Assembly (NCBI RefSeq): GCF_017308015.1
Contig: NZ_JAFKFW010000015.1
Location: forward strand, 46,761 to 110,760
From: Allobosea sp.
GTDB lineage: Bacteria; Pseudomonadota; Alphaproteobacteria; Rhizobiales; Beijerinckiaceae
DNA length: 64,000 nucleotides
Reading direction: 5' to 3'
The notes under the pieces are model-generated. The model made no database searches. It saw only the letters and a program-made list of their open reading frames with translations, and was not told where the DNA came from. The first letter of the stretch is position 1. Each line of letters opens with the position of its first letter. Below are positions 1 to 8,182 of this stretch, in pieces. The position numbers were made by a program, and so were the translations under genes.

Positions 1-1
1 C

Positions 2-292
2 GCGCCCGACGAATATGGTGGCATCCTCGGGCTCGACCAGGCCGCGCTCGGCATTCCCACGCAGGCCGAGTTCCTGGTGCATTACTACGCCCGCGCCGTG
101 CCGACGGCGCCACTGTTACGCTTCCACCTCGTCTTCGCGCTGTTCCGCTTCGCGGTAATCTTCGTCGGGATCGCCGACCGGGTGCGTGCCGGCACGGCGG
201 CGGCGGCGAATGCGGCCGAGGTCGCGCCGCTCGCCCGGCGTTTCGCGGTCCGAGCCGGCGAGGCGGTGGAGGGGCCGGAACGCCTCGGTTGA
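2..292 (+). CDS. Phosphotransferase family protein, C-terminal fragment
   Basis: The reading frame is open from the left edge and ends at 292, so only the last 96 residues are present. The pattern GLDQAALGIP, then a TQAEFLVHYY-like helix, then FHLVFALFRFAVIFVGI, is typical of the C-terminal helical lobe of aminoglycoside-phosphotransferase-fold (APH/ACAD10-like) kinases found in acyl-CoA metabolism. The catalytic lobe lies outside the window. The family call comes from this remembered C-terminal pattern alone; the substrate cannot be inferred. Confidence 0.65.
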   Translation, partial: APDEYGGILGLDQAALGIPTQAEFLVHYYARAVPTAPLLRFHLVFALFRFAVIFVGIADRVRAGTAAAANAAEVAPLARRFAVRAGEAVEGPERLG

Positions 293-352
293 GCGCAAGA
301 CAATAACAGGATTCGTGAGGGCGTCGTCTTGGGTATGTGATGTTACTCTCAA

Positions 353-368
353 TGAATTCCAGAATTCA
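353..368. promoter_or_regulatory. Perfect 16-bp dyad upstream of the iron-uptake operon, candidate operator
   Basis: TGAATTC-CA-GAATTCA is a perfect inverted repeat in the AT-rich stretch between 293 and 466, about 100 bases before the binding-protein gene. The shape and position suit a dimeric metal-responsive repressor (Irr/Fur/RirA class in this group), but it does not match any one consensus closely. Which protein binds is inference. Confidence 0.35.
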
Positions 369-466
369 CCTAGTTTGTATCAATTCAAAACAAGCAGATT
401 TGCTTTGCCGTCCCAAGACGAGCTGTGATAGCGCGAGGGCATCTTCCCCGGCAGGATACTTTTCCG

Positions 467-1603
467 ATGCCCGCTCCCCTTTGGTTTGCCCGCTTGTCTT
501 CCGCCGTGCTATTCGGTGCGTCCGTGCTGTTTGGGGGTGTCGCTGCCGCCGAGACGATCGAGGTCACCGATCTCGCCGGCCGCGTCGTCAACGTCACGCG
601 CGACCCCTCGAAGATCGTGCTGAGCGAGGGCCGCCAGCTCTATACGCTGGCGATGCTGGACCGCGAGGACCCGTTCAAGCGCGTCGTCGGCTGGGGCAAC
701 GACTTGATCGAGAATGATCCGGGCGCCTGGCAGAAGTACCTCGCCAGGTTCCCGAAGGCGAAGGATGTCGCGAACATGGGCAACCCCTATGCCGCCGATG
801 TCAGCATGGAGAAGATCGCCGCGCTCGGCACCGAGGTCTACATCCTCGACCTCTCCAACTACTTCAAGGCGCAGGAGACGGGCCTGCTCGCCAAGCTCGA
901 AAAGGCCGGCATCACCACGGTCTTCGTCGATTTCCGCCAGGACCCGACCCAGAACGTGCTGCCGAGCGTGCAGTTGCTCGGCCGCATCCTCGGCCGCGAG
1001 AAAGAGGCCAACGCCTTCGCCGACTACTACATGCGCCAGACCCGCAGCATCTATGCCCGCGTCGGCGCGATTCCCGACAAGCAGAAGCCGATGGTCTTCG
1101 TCGAGCGCGCGGCGGGCCTGCTGCCGTGCTGCGCCACCTTCGGCCCCTTCAATTTCGGCCGCTTCATCGAGGAGGCTGGCGGGCGCAACTGGGGCAGCCA
1201 GTTTTTCACCGCCTTCCAGGCGCAGGCCGCGCAGGAGAAGGTGCTCGCCGACAATCCGGATATCTATTTCCTCACCGGCGCCAACTGGTATGGCAGCAAT
1301 CCCGGCAGCACCGCGGTCGCCCTCGGCTATGATGCGACGCCGGAGCAGGTGCAGAAGCAATTGGTGGCGCTGATGAACCGGCCCGGCTTCCAGCAGCTCA
1401 AGGCCGTCCAGGGCAAGAAGGTCATGGCCTTCTACCACCAGTTCTACGACATGCCCTATTACTTCATCGCCGAGCTCGCCATGGCGAAGGAGTTCTATCC
1501 GGACCGGTTCAAGGACGTCGATCCGGAGGCGGTCTTCAGGGAATTCCACGAGAAATTCCTGCCGATCCCCTATTCCGGCGTGTTCTGGGCCAAGCTCCAG
1601 TGA
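467..1603 (+). CDS. Iron-chelate ABC transporter, periplasmic substrate-binding protein (first copy)
   Basis: A 378-residue protein of the FepB/BtuF fold that captures a ferric chelate in the periplasm. The ATG at 467 is chosen because it gives a clean signal peptide (hydrophobic core FARLSSAVLFGASVLFGG, cleavage after VAAAE). An in-frame start at 425 would add 14 polar residues. The N-terminal lobe carries IVLSEGRQL and the central region VVGWGNDLIE. A vicinal cysteine pair occurs in GLLPCCATFGPF. It heads an operon with permease and ATPase genes and has a diverged paralogue at 6227-7339. The nature of the ligand is unknown. Confidence 0.85.
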   Translation: MPAPLWFARLSSAVLFGASVLFGGVAAAETIEVTDLAGRVVNVTRDPSKIVLSEGRQLYTLAMLDREDPFKRVVGWGNDLIENDPGAWQKYLARFPKAKDVANMGNPYAADVSMEKIAALGTEVYILDLSNYFKAQETGLLAKLEKAGITTVFVDFRQDPTQNVLPSVQLLGRILGREKEANAFADYYMRQTRSIYARVGAIPDKQKPMVFVERAAGLLPCCATFGPFNFGRFIEEAGGRNWGSQFFTAFQAQAAQEKVLADNPDIYFLTGANWYGSNPGSTAVALGYDATPEQVQKQLVALMNRPGFQQLKAVQGKKVMAFYHQFYDMPYYFIAELAMAKEFYPDRFKDVDPEAVFREFHEKFLPIPYSGVFWAKLQ

Positions 1604-1620
1604 TGATGGCCTGAGCGACG

Positions 1621-2682
1621 ATGGCCGCGACCCTGTCCATGACGGCAACCGCCACCGGGGACTATCGCCGGCGCAACGCGCGCCGGCTGAAGCTCGTCCT
1701 GCTCGGCGTCGTCGCGCTCGCGGTCGCGCTGGCTCTCGATGTCTCGATCGGCCCCGGCAACCTCCCGCTCGGCGACGTCCTGCGCACGCTGGTCGATCCG
1801 CAATCGGCCACGCCGCGGCTGTCCGTCATCGTCTGGGACCTGCGCCTGCCGATCGCGCTGATGGCGATGGCTGTCGGCGCCATGTTAGGGCTCAGCGGCG
1901 CGGGTATGCAGACCATCCTCGCCAACCCGCTGGCCGATCCCTTCACGCTCGGCGTCTCCGCCGCCGCGACGGTCGGCGCCTCCGTGGCGATCGTCTTCGG
2001 CTGGAGCGTCATTCCCGGTGCCGGCCCCTATATCGTCACGGCCAATGCCTTCGTCTTCGCGCTGGCCGCCTCGCTTGTCCTGTTCTTCATGACCAAGCTG
2101 CGCGGCGTCAGTGCCGAGACGATGATCCTCGTCGGCATCGCCCTGCTCTTCACTTGCAACGCCATCACCGCCTTGCTGCAATACCGCTCGAACGAGGTGC
2201 AGCTCACCCAGATCGTGTTCTGGACGCTGGGCAGCCTCGCCCGCGCCAGCTGGGAGAAGGTAGGCGTCGCCGCGCTCCTGATCGCGCTGGCTTTGCCGTT
2301 CTTCCTGATGCGCGGCTGGGCGCTGACCGCCTTGCGCCTCGGTGACGAGCGCGCCGAGAGCCTCGGCGTCCGCGTCGACCGCCTGCGCCTGGAAATCCTG
2401 ATCGCGACCTCGCTGCTCGCCGCCGTCTCGGTCTCCTTCGTCGGCGGCATCGGCTTCATCGGCCTGGTCGGCCCGCATATCGCGCGGCTGCTCGTCGGCG
2501 AGGACCAGCGCTTCTTCCTGCCGGTCGCGACGATTGCGAGCGCCGTGCTGCTCTCGCTCGCCTCCACCGTCTCGAAAGTGATCACGCCCGGCGTGATCTA
2601 CCCGATCGGCATTATCACGGCGCTGATCGGCGTGCCCTTCTTCATCAGCCTGGTCATGTCCATTCGCGGACGAGGAGTCTGA
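1621..2682 (+). CDS. Iron-chelate ABC transporter permease, FecCD family
   Basis: A 353-residue inner-membrane permease of the FecCD/BtuC family. The family signature region LRLPIALMAMAVGAMLGLSG is followed by MQTILANPLADPFTLGVS, the expected motif after the second or third helix. GGIGFIGLVGPHIARLLVG is the conserved segment near the coupling helix that contacts the ATPase. Its length is normal. Translation probably starts at 1621, with a second ATG at 1639. It sits 17 bases after the binding-protein gene and 3 bases before the ATPase gene, so the three form one operon. Confidence 0.9.
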   Translation: MAATLSMTATATGDYRRRNARRLKLVLLGVVALAVALALDVSIGPGNLPLGDVLRTLVDPQSATPRLSVIVWDLRLPIALMAMAVGAMLGLSGAGMQTILANPLADPFTLGVSAAATVGASVAIVFGWSVIPGAGPYIVTANAFVFALAASLVLFFMTKLRGVSAETMILVGIALLFTCNAITALLQYRSNEVQLTQIVFWTLGSLARASWEKVGVAALLIALALPFFLMRGWALTALRLGDERAESLGVRVDRLRLEILIATSLLAAVSVSFVGGIGFIGLVGPHIARLLVGEDQRFFLPVATIASAVLLSLASTVSKVITPGVIYPIGIITALIGVPFFISLVMSIRGRGV

Positions 2683-2685
2683 GCC

Positions 2686-3471
2686 ATGGCGTTGCAGCTT
2701 CGCGATCTCGACTTCCGCTATGGCCCGACGCCGATCCTGCAGGGGCTCGGCACCGAGGCCCTGCCGCGCGGCGAGCTTGCCGCTTTGGTCGGCCCCAACG
2801 GCTCCGGCAAGTCGACGCTGTTCCGCTGTGCTGCCGGCCTGCTGCGCCCCGAGCGCGGCACGGTCGCGCTCGACGGCTATGACCTGTCGCAGCTTTCGCA
2901 GCGCGAGCGGGCCCGGAAGGTCTTCTATCTCGCGCAGGATACCGGCGCGCGCGTGGCGCTCTCGGTTTTCGACATCATCCTGCTCGCCCGCAAGAGCCTG
3001 CATCGCGGCTATGCACTCGCGGCCTCGCCCGAAGATACCCGTGCCGTCGAGGCGGTGATCGAGGAGCTTGGTCTGGCGCCCTTCGCCTCGCGCGATATCG
3101 CCACGCTCTCGGGCGGCCAGCGCCAGCTCGCCGCGATCGGCCAGGCGCTGGTGCGCGAGCCCGACGTGCTGCTGCTGGACGAGCCGACCAGCGCGCTCGA
3201 CGTGCGCCGCCAGCTCGACGTCATGGCGACGATCCGCGAAGCGACGCGCCGGCGCGACATCGTCACCGTGGTGGCGATCCACGATCTCTCGCTCGCTGCC
3301 CGCTTCGCCGACCGGGTGCTGGTGATGAATTCAGGGCGTATCGCGCAGGCCGGCGCGCCCGCCGCGGTGCTTGCGCATGAGGCGGTCTCGGAGACATATG
3401 CCGTCGGCGTGCATCTGGAGCATTCGGCTCGCGGCACGCTTCTCGTCGAGCCCTATATCCAGGTTCACTGA
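2686..3471 (+). CDS. Iron-chelate ABC transporter ATP-binding protein
   Basis: A 261-residue ATPase of the FecE/BtuD/HmuV type that powers the adjacent permease from the cytoplasmic side. Walker A is GPNGSGKST at about residues 37-45, the ABC signature is LSGGQRQL, Walker B is VLLLDEPTSALD and the switch histidine is in AIHDLSL. All catalytic motifs are intact. It is followed after 3 bases by a methyltransferase gene, which suggests that the modification enzyme is expressed with the transporter. Confidence 0.9.
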   Translation: MALQLRDLDFRYGPTPILQGLGTEALPRGELAALVGPNGSGKSTLFRCAAGLLRPERGTVALDGYDLSQLSQRERARKVFYLAQDTGARVALSVFDIILLARKSLHRGYALAASPEDTRAVEAVIEELGLAPFASRDIATLSGGQRQLAAIGQALVREPDVLLLDEPTSALDVRRQLDVMATIREATRRRDIVTVVAIHDLSLAARFADRVLVMNSGRIAQAGAPAAVLAHEAVSETYAVGVHLEHSARGTLLVEPYIQVH

Positions 3472-3474
3472 CAC

Positions 3475-4269
3475 ATGTCCGCTCCCTCGACGCATGACAA
3501 TTTCACCCTGAAGGAAGAGATCCGCGCTTATTGGTCGGCGCGGGCGGAGAGCTTCGATCTCTCCTTCGGCCACGCGATCAAGTCGGACCGCGAACTAAAG
3601 GCCTTCCAGCGCCTGATAGGCGATTCCTTCGGCTCGGAGCCGCTCGACGTGCTCGATCTCGCCTGCGGCACTGGCGAAATCACCCGCGCCCTGCTCTCGC
3701 TGAACCACCGCGTCACCGCGCTCGATTTCTCTGAGGCGATGCTGGAGCGTGCCCGCGCCAAGCACGGCAAGGCCGCCCGCTTCCGCCTTTGCGATGCCGA
3801 GCACCTGCTCGACGAGGATGAAAGCTACGACGCGGCCATCACCCGCCATCTCGTCTGGACCCTGACCGATCCGGAAGCGGCGCTGAGCGAATGGTTCCGC
3901 GTCCTGCGCCCCGGCGGTCGCCTGCTGGTGATCGACGGCGACTGGGTCAACCGCACGCGCTGGCAGGCGCTGGTCAACCGTTTCGGCACCTGGCTGCGCG
4001 AGAAGCGCGGTGCGGCCGTCCACCAGATCGATGCCGACACGCATGCCTCGATCACCAGCCGCTTCTATTTCAAGGACGGCCTGAGCCGCCAGCAGCTCGA
4101 GACGATGCTGACCGCCGCCGGCTTCACTGACATCGTTTCTGCCGATTACCATCAGGTCGTGCGCGAGCAGCAGCGCGCCGCGCCACTGCACGATGCGATC
4201 CGGCTGGCTTCCTCGACCCGTTTCGCCCTTCTCGCACGCAAGCCTGCGGACGCAGGCGTTTCGCGCTAG
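3475..4269 (+). CDS. Class I SAM-dependent methyltransferase in the iron-uptake operon
   Basis: A 264-residue Rossmann-fold methyltransferase. Motif I is [15 protein letters not shown] at about residue 60, the acidic residue that binds the SAM ribose is in [11 protein letters not shown], and [15 protein letters not shown] is the post-motif strand. It is tightly coupled to the ATPase gene, with 3 bases between them. Its substrate is not evident; methylation of an imported or self-made chelator is a guess from context. A generic metabolic methyltransferase carried in the operon is equally possible. Confidence 0.8.
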   Translation: MSAPSTHDNFTLKEEIRAYWSARAESFDLSFGHAIKSDRELKAFQRLIGDSFGSEPLDVLDLACGTGEITRALLSLNHRVTALDFSEAMLERARAKHGKAARFRLCDAEHLLDEDESYDAAITRHLVWTLTDPEAALSEWFRVLRPGGRLLVIDGDWVNRTRWQALVNRFGTWLREKRGAAVHQIDADTHASITSRFYFKDGLSRQQLETMLTAAGFTDIVSADYHQVVREQQRAAPLHDAIRLASSTRFALLARKPADAGVSR

Positions 4270-4322
4270 AAGAAATCGATAGCCCGCTGCTCGCGGCGCG
4301 GGTTGCGGGACAGGAGCGAGCG

Positions 4323-5108
4323 ATGAACGCCAGGCCGGATTGGGACGCCGCGCAATATCTGCGCTTCGAGGACGAGCGTACGCGGCCCTCGATCGATCTC
4401 TTGGCGCGCGTGCCGCTGAGCGACCCCAGGCGCTGCATCGATCTCGGCTGCGGGCCCGGCAACAGCACGGAGCTGGTCGCCGCCCGCTATCCCGGCGCGG
4501 TCAATGAAGGCCTCGATTCCTCGCCGGACATGCTGGAGAAGGCGAGGAAGCGCCTGCCCAACCTCTCCTTCATCCTCGGCGACGTGAACAGCTGGTCGGA
4601 TGCGACGGGCTACGACGTGATCTTCGCCAATGCCGTGCTGCAATGGCTGCCGGACCATGCCGCGCTGTTCCCGCGCCTTGCACGCTCGCTGACATCTGGC
4701 GGCTGCCTTGCCGTGCAGATGCCGAACAATCTCAACGAGCCCTCGCATGTCGCTATGCGCGAGGTCGCGGCCGATGGCCCCTGGGCGGAGAAGCTCGCGA
4801 ACGCCAAGGCCGAGCGCGCCACGATCGGCTCCTTCGGCGACTATCGGCGCTGGCTCGGCGAGGCCGGCTGCCGCGTCGATATCTGGCAGACGACCTATGT
4901 TCATGCGCTCGCCAATCTCGAAGCCATCGCCGAATGGTTCAAGAGCACCGGCCTGAAGCCCTATCTCGACCGTCTGACGGCCGAGGAGCAGAAGGACTTC
5001 CTCGCGCGCTATCTCGAGCGCATCGCGCCGCATTATCCGGTCGAGAGCGACGGGAAGGTGCTGTTGCGCTTCCCGCGCCTGTTCGTGGTCGCGGTGCGCG
5101 AGGGCTGA
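4323..5108 (+). CDS. tam: Trans-aconitate 2-methyltransferase
   Basis: A 261-residue SAM-dependent enzyme that methylates trans-aconitate, a spontaneous inhibitor of aconitase. The start [19 protein letters not shown], then [15 protein letters not shown], a [16 protein letters not shown] segment and [17 protein letters not shown] are the Tam family pattern, and the length fits. Its stop codon abuts the stop of the convergent reductase gene (TGA directly followed by TCA at 5106-5111), leaving no room for a terminator. Placement beside iron uptake may be meaningful because aconitase is an iron-sulfur enzyme; that link is inference. Confidence 0.85.
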   Translation: MNARPDWDAAQYLRFEDERTRPSIDLLARVPLSDPRRCIDLGCGPGNSTELVAARYPGAVNEGLDSSPDMLEKARKRLPNLSFILGDVNSWSDATGYDVIFANAVLQWLPDHAALFPRLARSLTSGGCLAVQMPNNLNEPSHVAMREVAADGPWAEKLANAKAERATIGSFGDYRRWLGEAGCRVDIWQTTYVHALANLEAIAEWFKSTGLKPYLDRLTAEEQKDFLARYLERIAPHYPVESDGKVLLRFPRLFVVAVREG

Positions 5109-6215
5109 TCAGGCCTTCGCGGCTTCAGCCTTCTTCGCAGCGACATGTTCCTCGTCGGAGGCTCCGGCGCGCCAGTAGCTGACGACGAGATTCTGGTCGC
5201 GATCCGGCCTGAGCCTTCCCCGCGAAGCCGCCCGGATCGCCTTGAACGCGGCGTGCTCCGCGGCAGCCCAGAGATAGGTCGCGGGGCCGTCAGCCGGCCA
5301 GTCGATCGTCGCGAAGGCGTCCTGCAGCAGCGACAGGCTCCCCGGCGCGGCGTCGCCACGATGCAGCCAGGTCAGCGAGATGCCGGCAGGGTGGCGCAGG
5401 GGCTGTTCCTCGCTGGCATCGGCGACCTCGATGAAGACTTGGCCCATGGCCTCGGCCGGCAGGTTCTCCAGCATCCGCGCCACCGCCGGCAGGCCGGTCT
5501 CGTCGGCGAGGAAGACATAGCGCTCGGCTGGCTTGAGGCCGCGCCCGCCGGGACCTGCCATGCCGATCCGGTCGCCGGCCTTGGCCCGGAAGGCGAAGGC
5601 CGAGCCCGGGCCGGCATCCTCGTGCAGCACGAAATCGAGCGCGAGCGTGCCTTTGGCGACGTCGATCTCGCGAATCGTGTACTTCCGCACCAGCGGCCTG
5701 GTTTCTGCCGGCGCGGGCAGCAGCAGACCGTCATCGCCGACCATCGGCCAGCTCGGCTCGGTGACGCCGACTGGCGGGATGAACAGGCGGACATGCAGCG
5801 CGTCGATATGGTCGTAGCGGGCGAGATTCTCGCCCGTGAAGCGGATGCGGGCCATATGCGGCGTGATCCGCTCGACGCCGGTGACCGTCAGGATGCGGAA
5901 CTCCGGCGGCAGGGCGGGGCCGGTACCGTCGCCGGTCCAGCGCATCTCGGGCGCTGCGTCCTTCGGGGCGAATTCGATGACATGGCTGGCGATGGCGCGT
6001 TTCATCCCGAGCAGGGTGGAGAGATCAGGCGCCTCGACATGGACATCGAGCGCGGCAGTCGTGAGTTCGATCCGCGCGTGGCTGCCGTCGAGGGCGATGA
6101 GCGTCGTGCCGCCCTGCTCGGTGATGACAGCCTCATGCTCGACGAGATGCTCGCAGAGCGGCTTCAGGACGCTCGCGGGGTTGGCGAGTGCGATCCGGGT
6201 CGAGGTGGCCAGCAT
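5109..6215 (-). CDS. Siderophore-interacting protein (FAD-dependent ferric reductase, SIP family)
   Basis: A 368-residue protein whose C-terminal two thirds match the ViuB/YqjH siderophore-interacting family, which releases iron from chelates by reducing it in the cytoplasm. The FAD domain contains ITPHMARIRFTGENL and the FAD-contact motif RKYTIREID; AGPGGRG and YVFLADETGLPAVARML follow in order. The first 100 residues form an extra domain (DUF2218-like) with IALDGSHARIELTTAALDVH. The ATG at 6215 is used because the frame upstream overlaps the preceding gene. It is last in the minus-strand uptake operon. Confidence 0.85.
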   Translation of the reverse strand: MLATSTRIALANPASVLKPLCEHLVEHEAVITEQGGTTLIALDGSHARIELTTAALDVHVEAPDLSTLLGMKRAIASHVIEFAPKDAAPEMRWTGDGTGPALPPEFRILTVTGVERITPHMARIRFTGENLARYDHIDALHVRLFIPPVGVTEPSWPMVGDDGLLLPAPAETRPLVRKYTIREIDVAKGTLALDFVLHEDAGPGSAFAFRAKAGDRIGMAGPGGRGLKPAERYVFLADETGLPAVARMLENLPAEAMGQVFIEVADASEEQPLRHPAGISLTWLHRGDAAPGSLSLLQDAFATIDWPADGPATYLWAAAEHAAFKAIRAASRGRLRPDRDQNLVVSYWRAGASDEEHVAAKKAEAAKA

Positions 6216-6226
6216 GATCGTCTCCG

Positions 6227-7339
6227 TCAGGGCTTGGGCGCTGCCGTGATCCAGAGCGTCCCGTCGAGCGGGATCGCCGAGAAGCGGGCGCCCTCGGCAA
6301 GCGTCGCGGCCGGATCGATATCGGCGAAGCGCTCCGGGTGGAGCCATTTCGCGAGAACCTCGATCGCGGCGACATGCAGGGGGGTGTCGTTGAACAGGTG
6401 CCAGAAGCCGAAGGCGCGGCGCTTCTCGATGGCGCTGAGCATCTTGAGCGACGGCGTGCCGAGGAGCTTGGCGAAGCTGGCGGCGGCATCCGTCTCGCTC
6501 ACACCAAGACCGAGTACGAGCCCGCCGAGTTTGGCGAGATGCGTGCCGCCGGTCGCGACATAGACATCCGGATCGGCGCCGATCAGTTGCTCCAGCCCGA
6601 TCTGCCCGGTCGCTCCCGGCAGCATCGCGGCGGCGATATTGCGACCGCCGGCGGCCTGGATGAACTCGTTGAACGTGCCCTGTCCGGCCGTCATGCAGCA
6701 ATCGTAGCCGCCGGCATGGGCATGGATGAAGACGGAGGGGCGCTTTGCGCCGGCGACCCGACTGGCGACCCGCGTCATCCGCTCCTCGTAGAAGCGGATC
6801 AATCGCTCGGTCTGTTCCTGCTGGCCGGTGAGGATGCCCAGCGCCCGAAGGCTCGGCACGGTGTCGCGCAGCGGCTCCAGGAAGAAATCGACCACCGCTA
6901 CGGGAATGCCGGCCCCTTCCAGCTTCTCGACGAGATCGCCGGGACCGCGGCGCGTGCCGGCGAGCGATTTGCTGAGCACGACGAGATCGGGCCCGAGCGC
7001 GATTGCCTGCTCCAGCGAGAAGCCGGCGGCCGTTCCGCCGTCGCCGACGAGCGGCAGCTTGCTGATGGCTGGGAAGCGCGCCCGATAGCGCGCGAGCCCG
7101 TCCGGGTTCTGCCGTTCGAGATCGCTGCCCCAGCCGGCGAGGATGCTGACCGGATCAGGATGGATCAGGCCGAGCGCATTGAGCTGGCGGCCCTGCGCCA
7201 GCACGATCCGCTTCGCCGGCGCGGCGAGCTTGACGGTGCGGCCGAGCACATCGGTCGCCACGACTGGGTTGGCAGCCAGGGCCGGCAGCACCGGCAGGCT
7301 CAATCCGCCCAGGATCAGCGAGCGCCTGTCGAGCATCAT
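6227..7339 (-). CDS. Iron-chelate ABC transporter, periplasmic substrate-binding protein (second copy)
   Basis: A 370-residue paralogue of the protein encoded at 467-1603. The start MMLDRRSLILGG with a hydrophobic run to ALAANP is a signal peptide. Shared landmarks are IVLAQGRQL, ILAGWGSDLE, VVDFFLEPLRDTVPSLR and a vicinal cysteine pair in GYDCCMTAGQGTFNEF. Its ATG overlaps the stop of the esterase gene by 4 bases (ATGA), so the two are translationally coupled. Identity with the first copy looks low, suggesting old duplication and possibly different ligands. No second permease is nearby. Confidence 0.85.
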   Translation of the reverse strand: MMLDRRSLILGGLSLPVLPALAANPVVATDVLGRTVKLAAPAKRIVLAQGRQLNALGLIHPDPVSILAGWGSDLERQNPDGLARYRARFPAISKLPLVGDGGTAAGFSLEQAIALGPDLVVLSKSLAGTRRGPGDLVEKLEGAGIPVAVVDFFLEPLRDTVPSLRALGILTGQQEQTERLIRFYEERMTRVASRVAGAKRPSVFIHAHAGGYDCCMTAGQGTFNEFIQAAGGRNIAAAMLPGATGQIGLEQLIGADPDVYVATGGTHLAKLGGLVLGLGVSETDAAASFAKLLGTPSLKMLSAIEKRRAFGFWHLFNDTPLHVAAIEVLAKWLHPERFADIDPAATLAEGARFSAIPLDGTLWITAAPKP

Positions 7340-8175
7340 GCGGCAGTCGCCTTGTCCTGAGCCGTGCCGGCGAGCGCGAAGGCCACGCTGCGCGAGAGCA
7401 TCGGCAGAATTACCGAGACATGGTTTTCGCCGGGGAATTCGGTGAAGTCGCAGGCGATCCGACCGGAAGCAGCCAGGCGTTCGGCCATCTCGGCGGCATT
7501 GTCGCGCATCCGCGCCCGCGCCAGCCGCTGGGCCCTTTGCGCCGTGACGGCGAGGATGGGGGCCTGCTCGTGGCTGCCGACCGTGATCAGGAGACGTCCG
7601 GCCGGAGCCAAGCCGCCGCGGCGGAATGCTTCCTCGCTCGCGAGGATGGCATGGTCCTGCCACCAGATCGAAGGGCTGCCGGCGACATGGGCTTCGAACA
7701 GGCCTGGCCGGGCGAACAGCGCGTGCAGTACGAACAACCCGCCATAGGAATGGCCGGCGAGAGCGCGGCGGCACGGATCAAGCGGCGCGATCCCTGCGAC
7801 CGCCGGCAGCACCTCCTCGACGATCGTATCGAGGAAGCGGTCGGCTCCATCGGGCACGGGCAGGAGGTCGCGCTGGCGCCGTTCGGCATCGAAGGGCCGC
7901 CCGTCGGGATAGCCGATGCCGATGACCACGGCAGGTCCGACCCCGGTCGCCTCCGGACGTTGCGCCTGCAACCGGGCTGCCGTGGCCGCGACCGGGAACA
8001 GCGCGTGGCCGTCGACCAGAACGAGCACGGGAAAGCCCCGCGCCGGAGCGGGGCCTTCCGGCACGGAGATCAGCAGCCTGTAGCGCGAACCGTCCCGTGC
8101 TTCGAAGTCACGCTGCCAGGCCTGCGGCAGCGTAACGGGGTCGAATGTGAGGTTGGCACGGCTTTCCGGCTGCAT
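7336..8175 (-). CDS. Alpha/beta-hydrolase esterase of the Fes/IroE-like family
   Basis: A 279-residue putative esterase of the COG2819 type, a family that hydrolyses ester siderophores to free iron. The nucleophile elbow is GHSYGG, preceded by FPVLVLVDGHALFP and VVIGIGYPDG; the late acid/histidine region is in FPGENHVSVILPM. The ATG at 8175 lies 8 bases after the receptor stop codon. The frame extends further upstream only into the receptor gene. No signal peptide is obvious, so cytoplasmic action like Fes is favoured over periplasmic action like IroE. Confidence 0.8.
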   Translation of the reverse strand: MQPESRANLTFDPVTLPQAWQRDFEARDGSRYRLLISVPEGPAPARGFPVLVLVDGHALFPVAATAARLQAQRPEATGVGPAVVIGIGYPDGRPFDAERRQRDLLPVPDGADRFLDTIVEEVLPAVAGIAPLDPCRRALAGHSYGGLFVLHALFARPGLFEAHVAGSPSIWWQDHAILASEEAFRRGGLAPAGRLLITVGSHEQAPILAVTAQRAQRLARARMRDNAAEMAERLAASGRIACDFTEFPGENHVSVILPMLSRSVAFALAGTAQDKATAA

Positions 8176-8182
8176 CGTCGCG

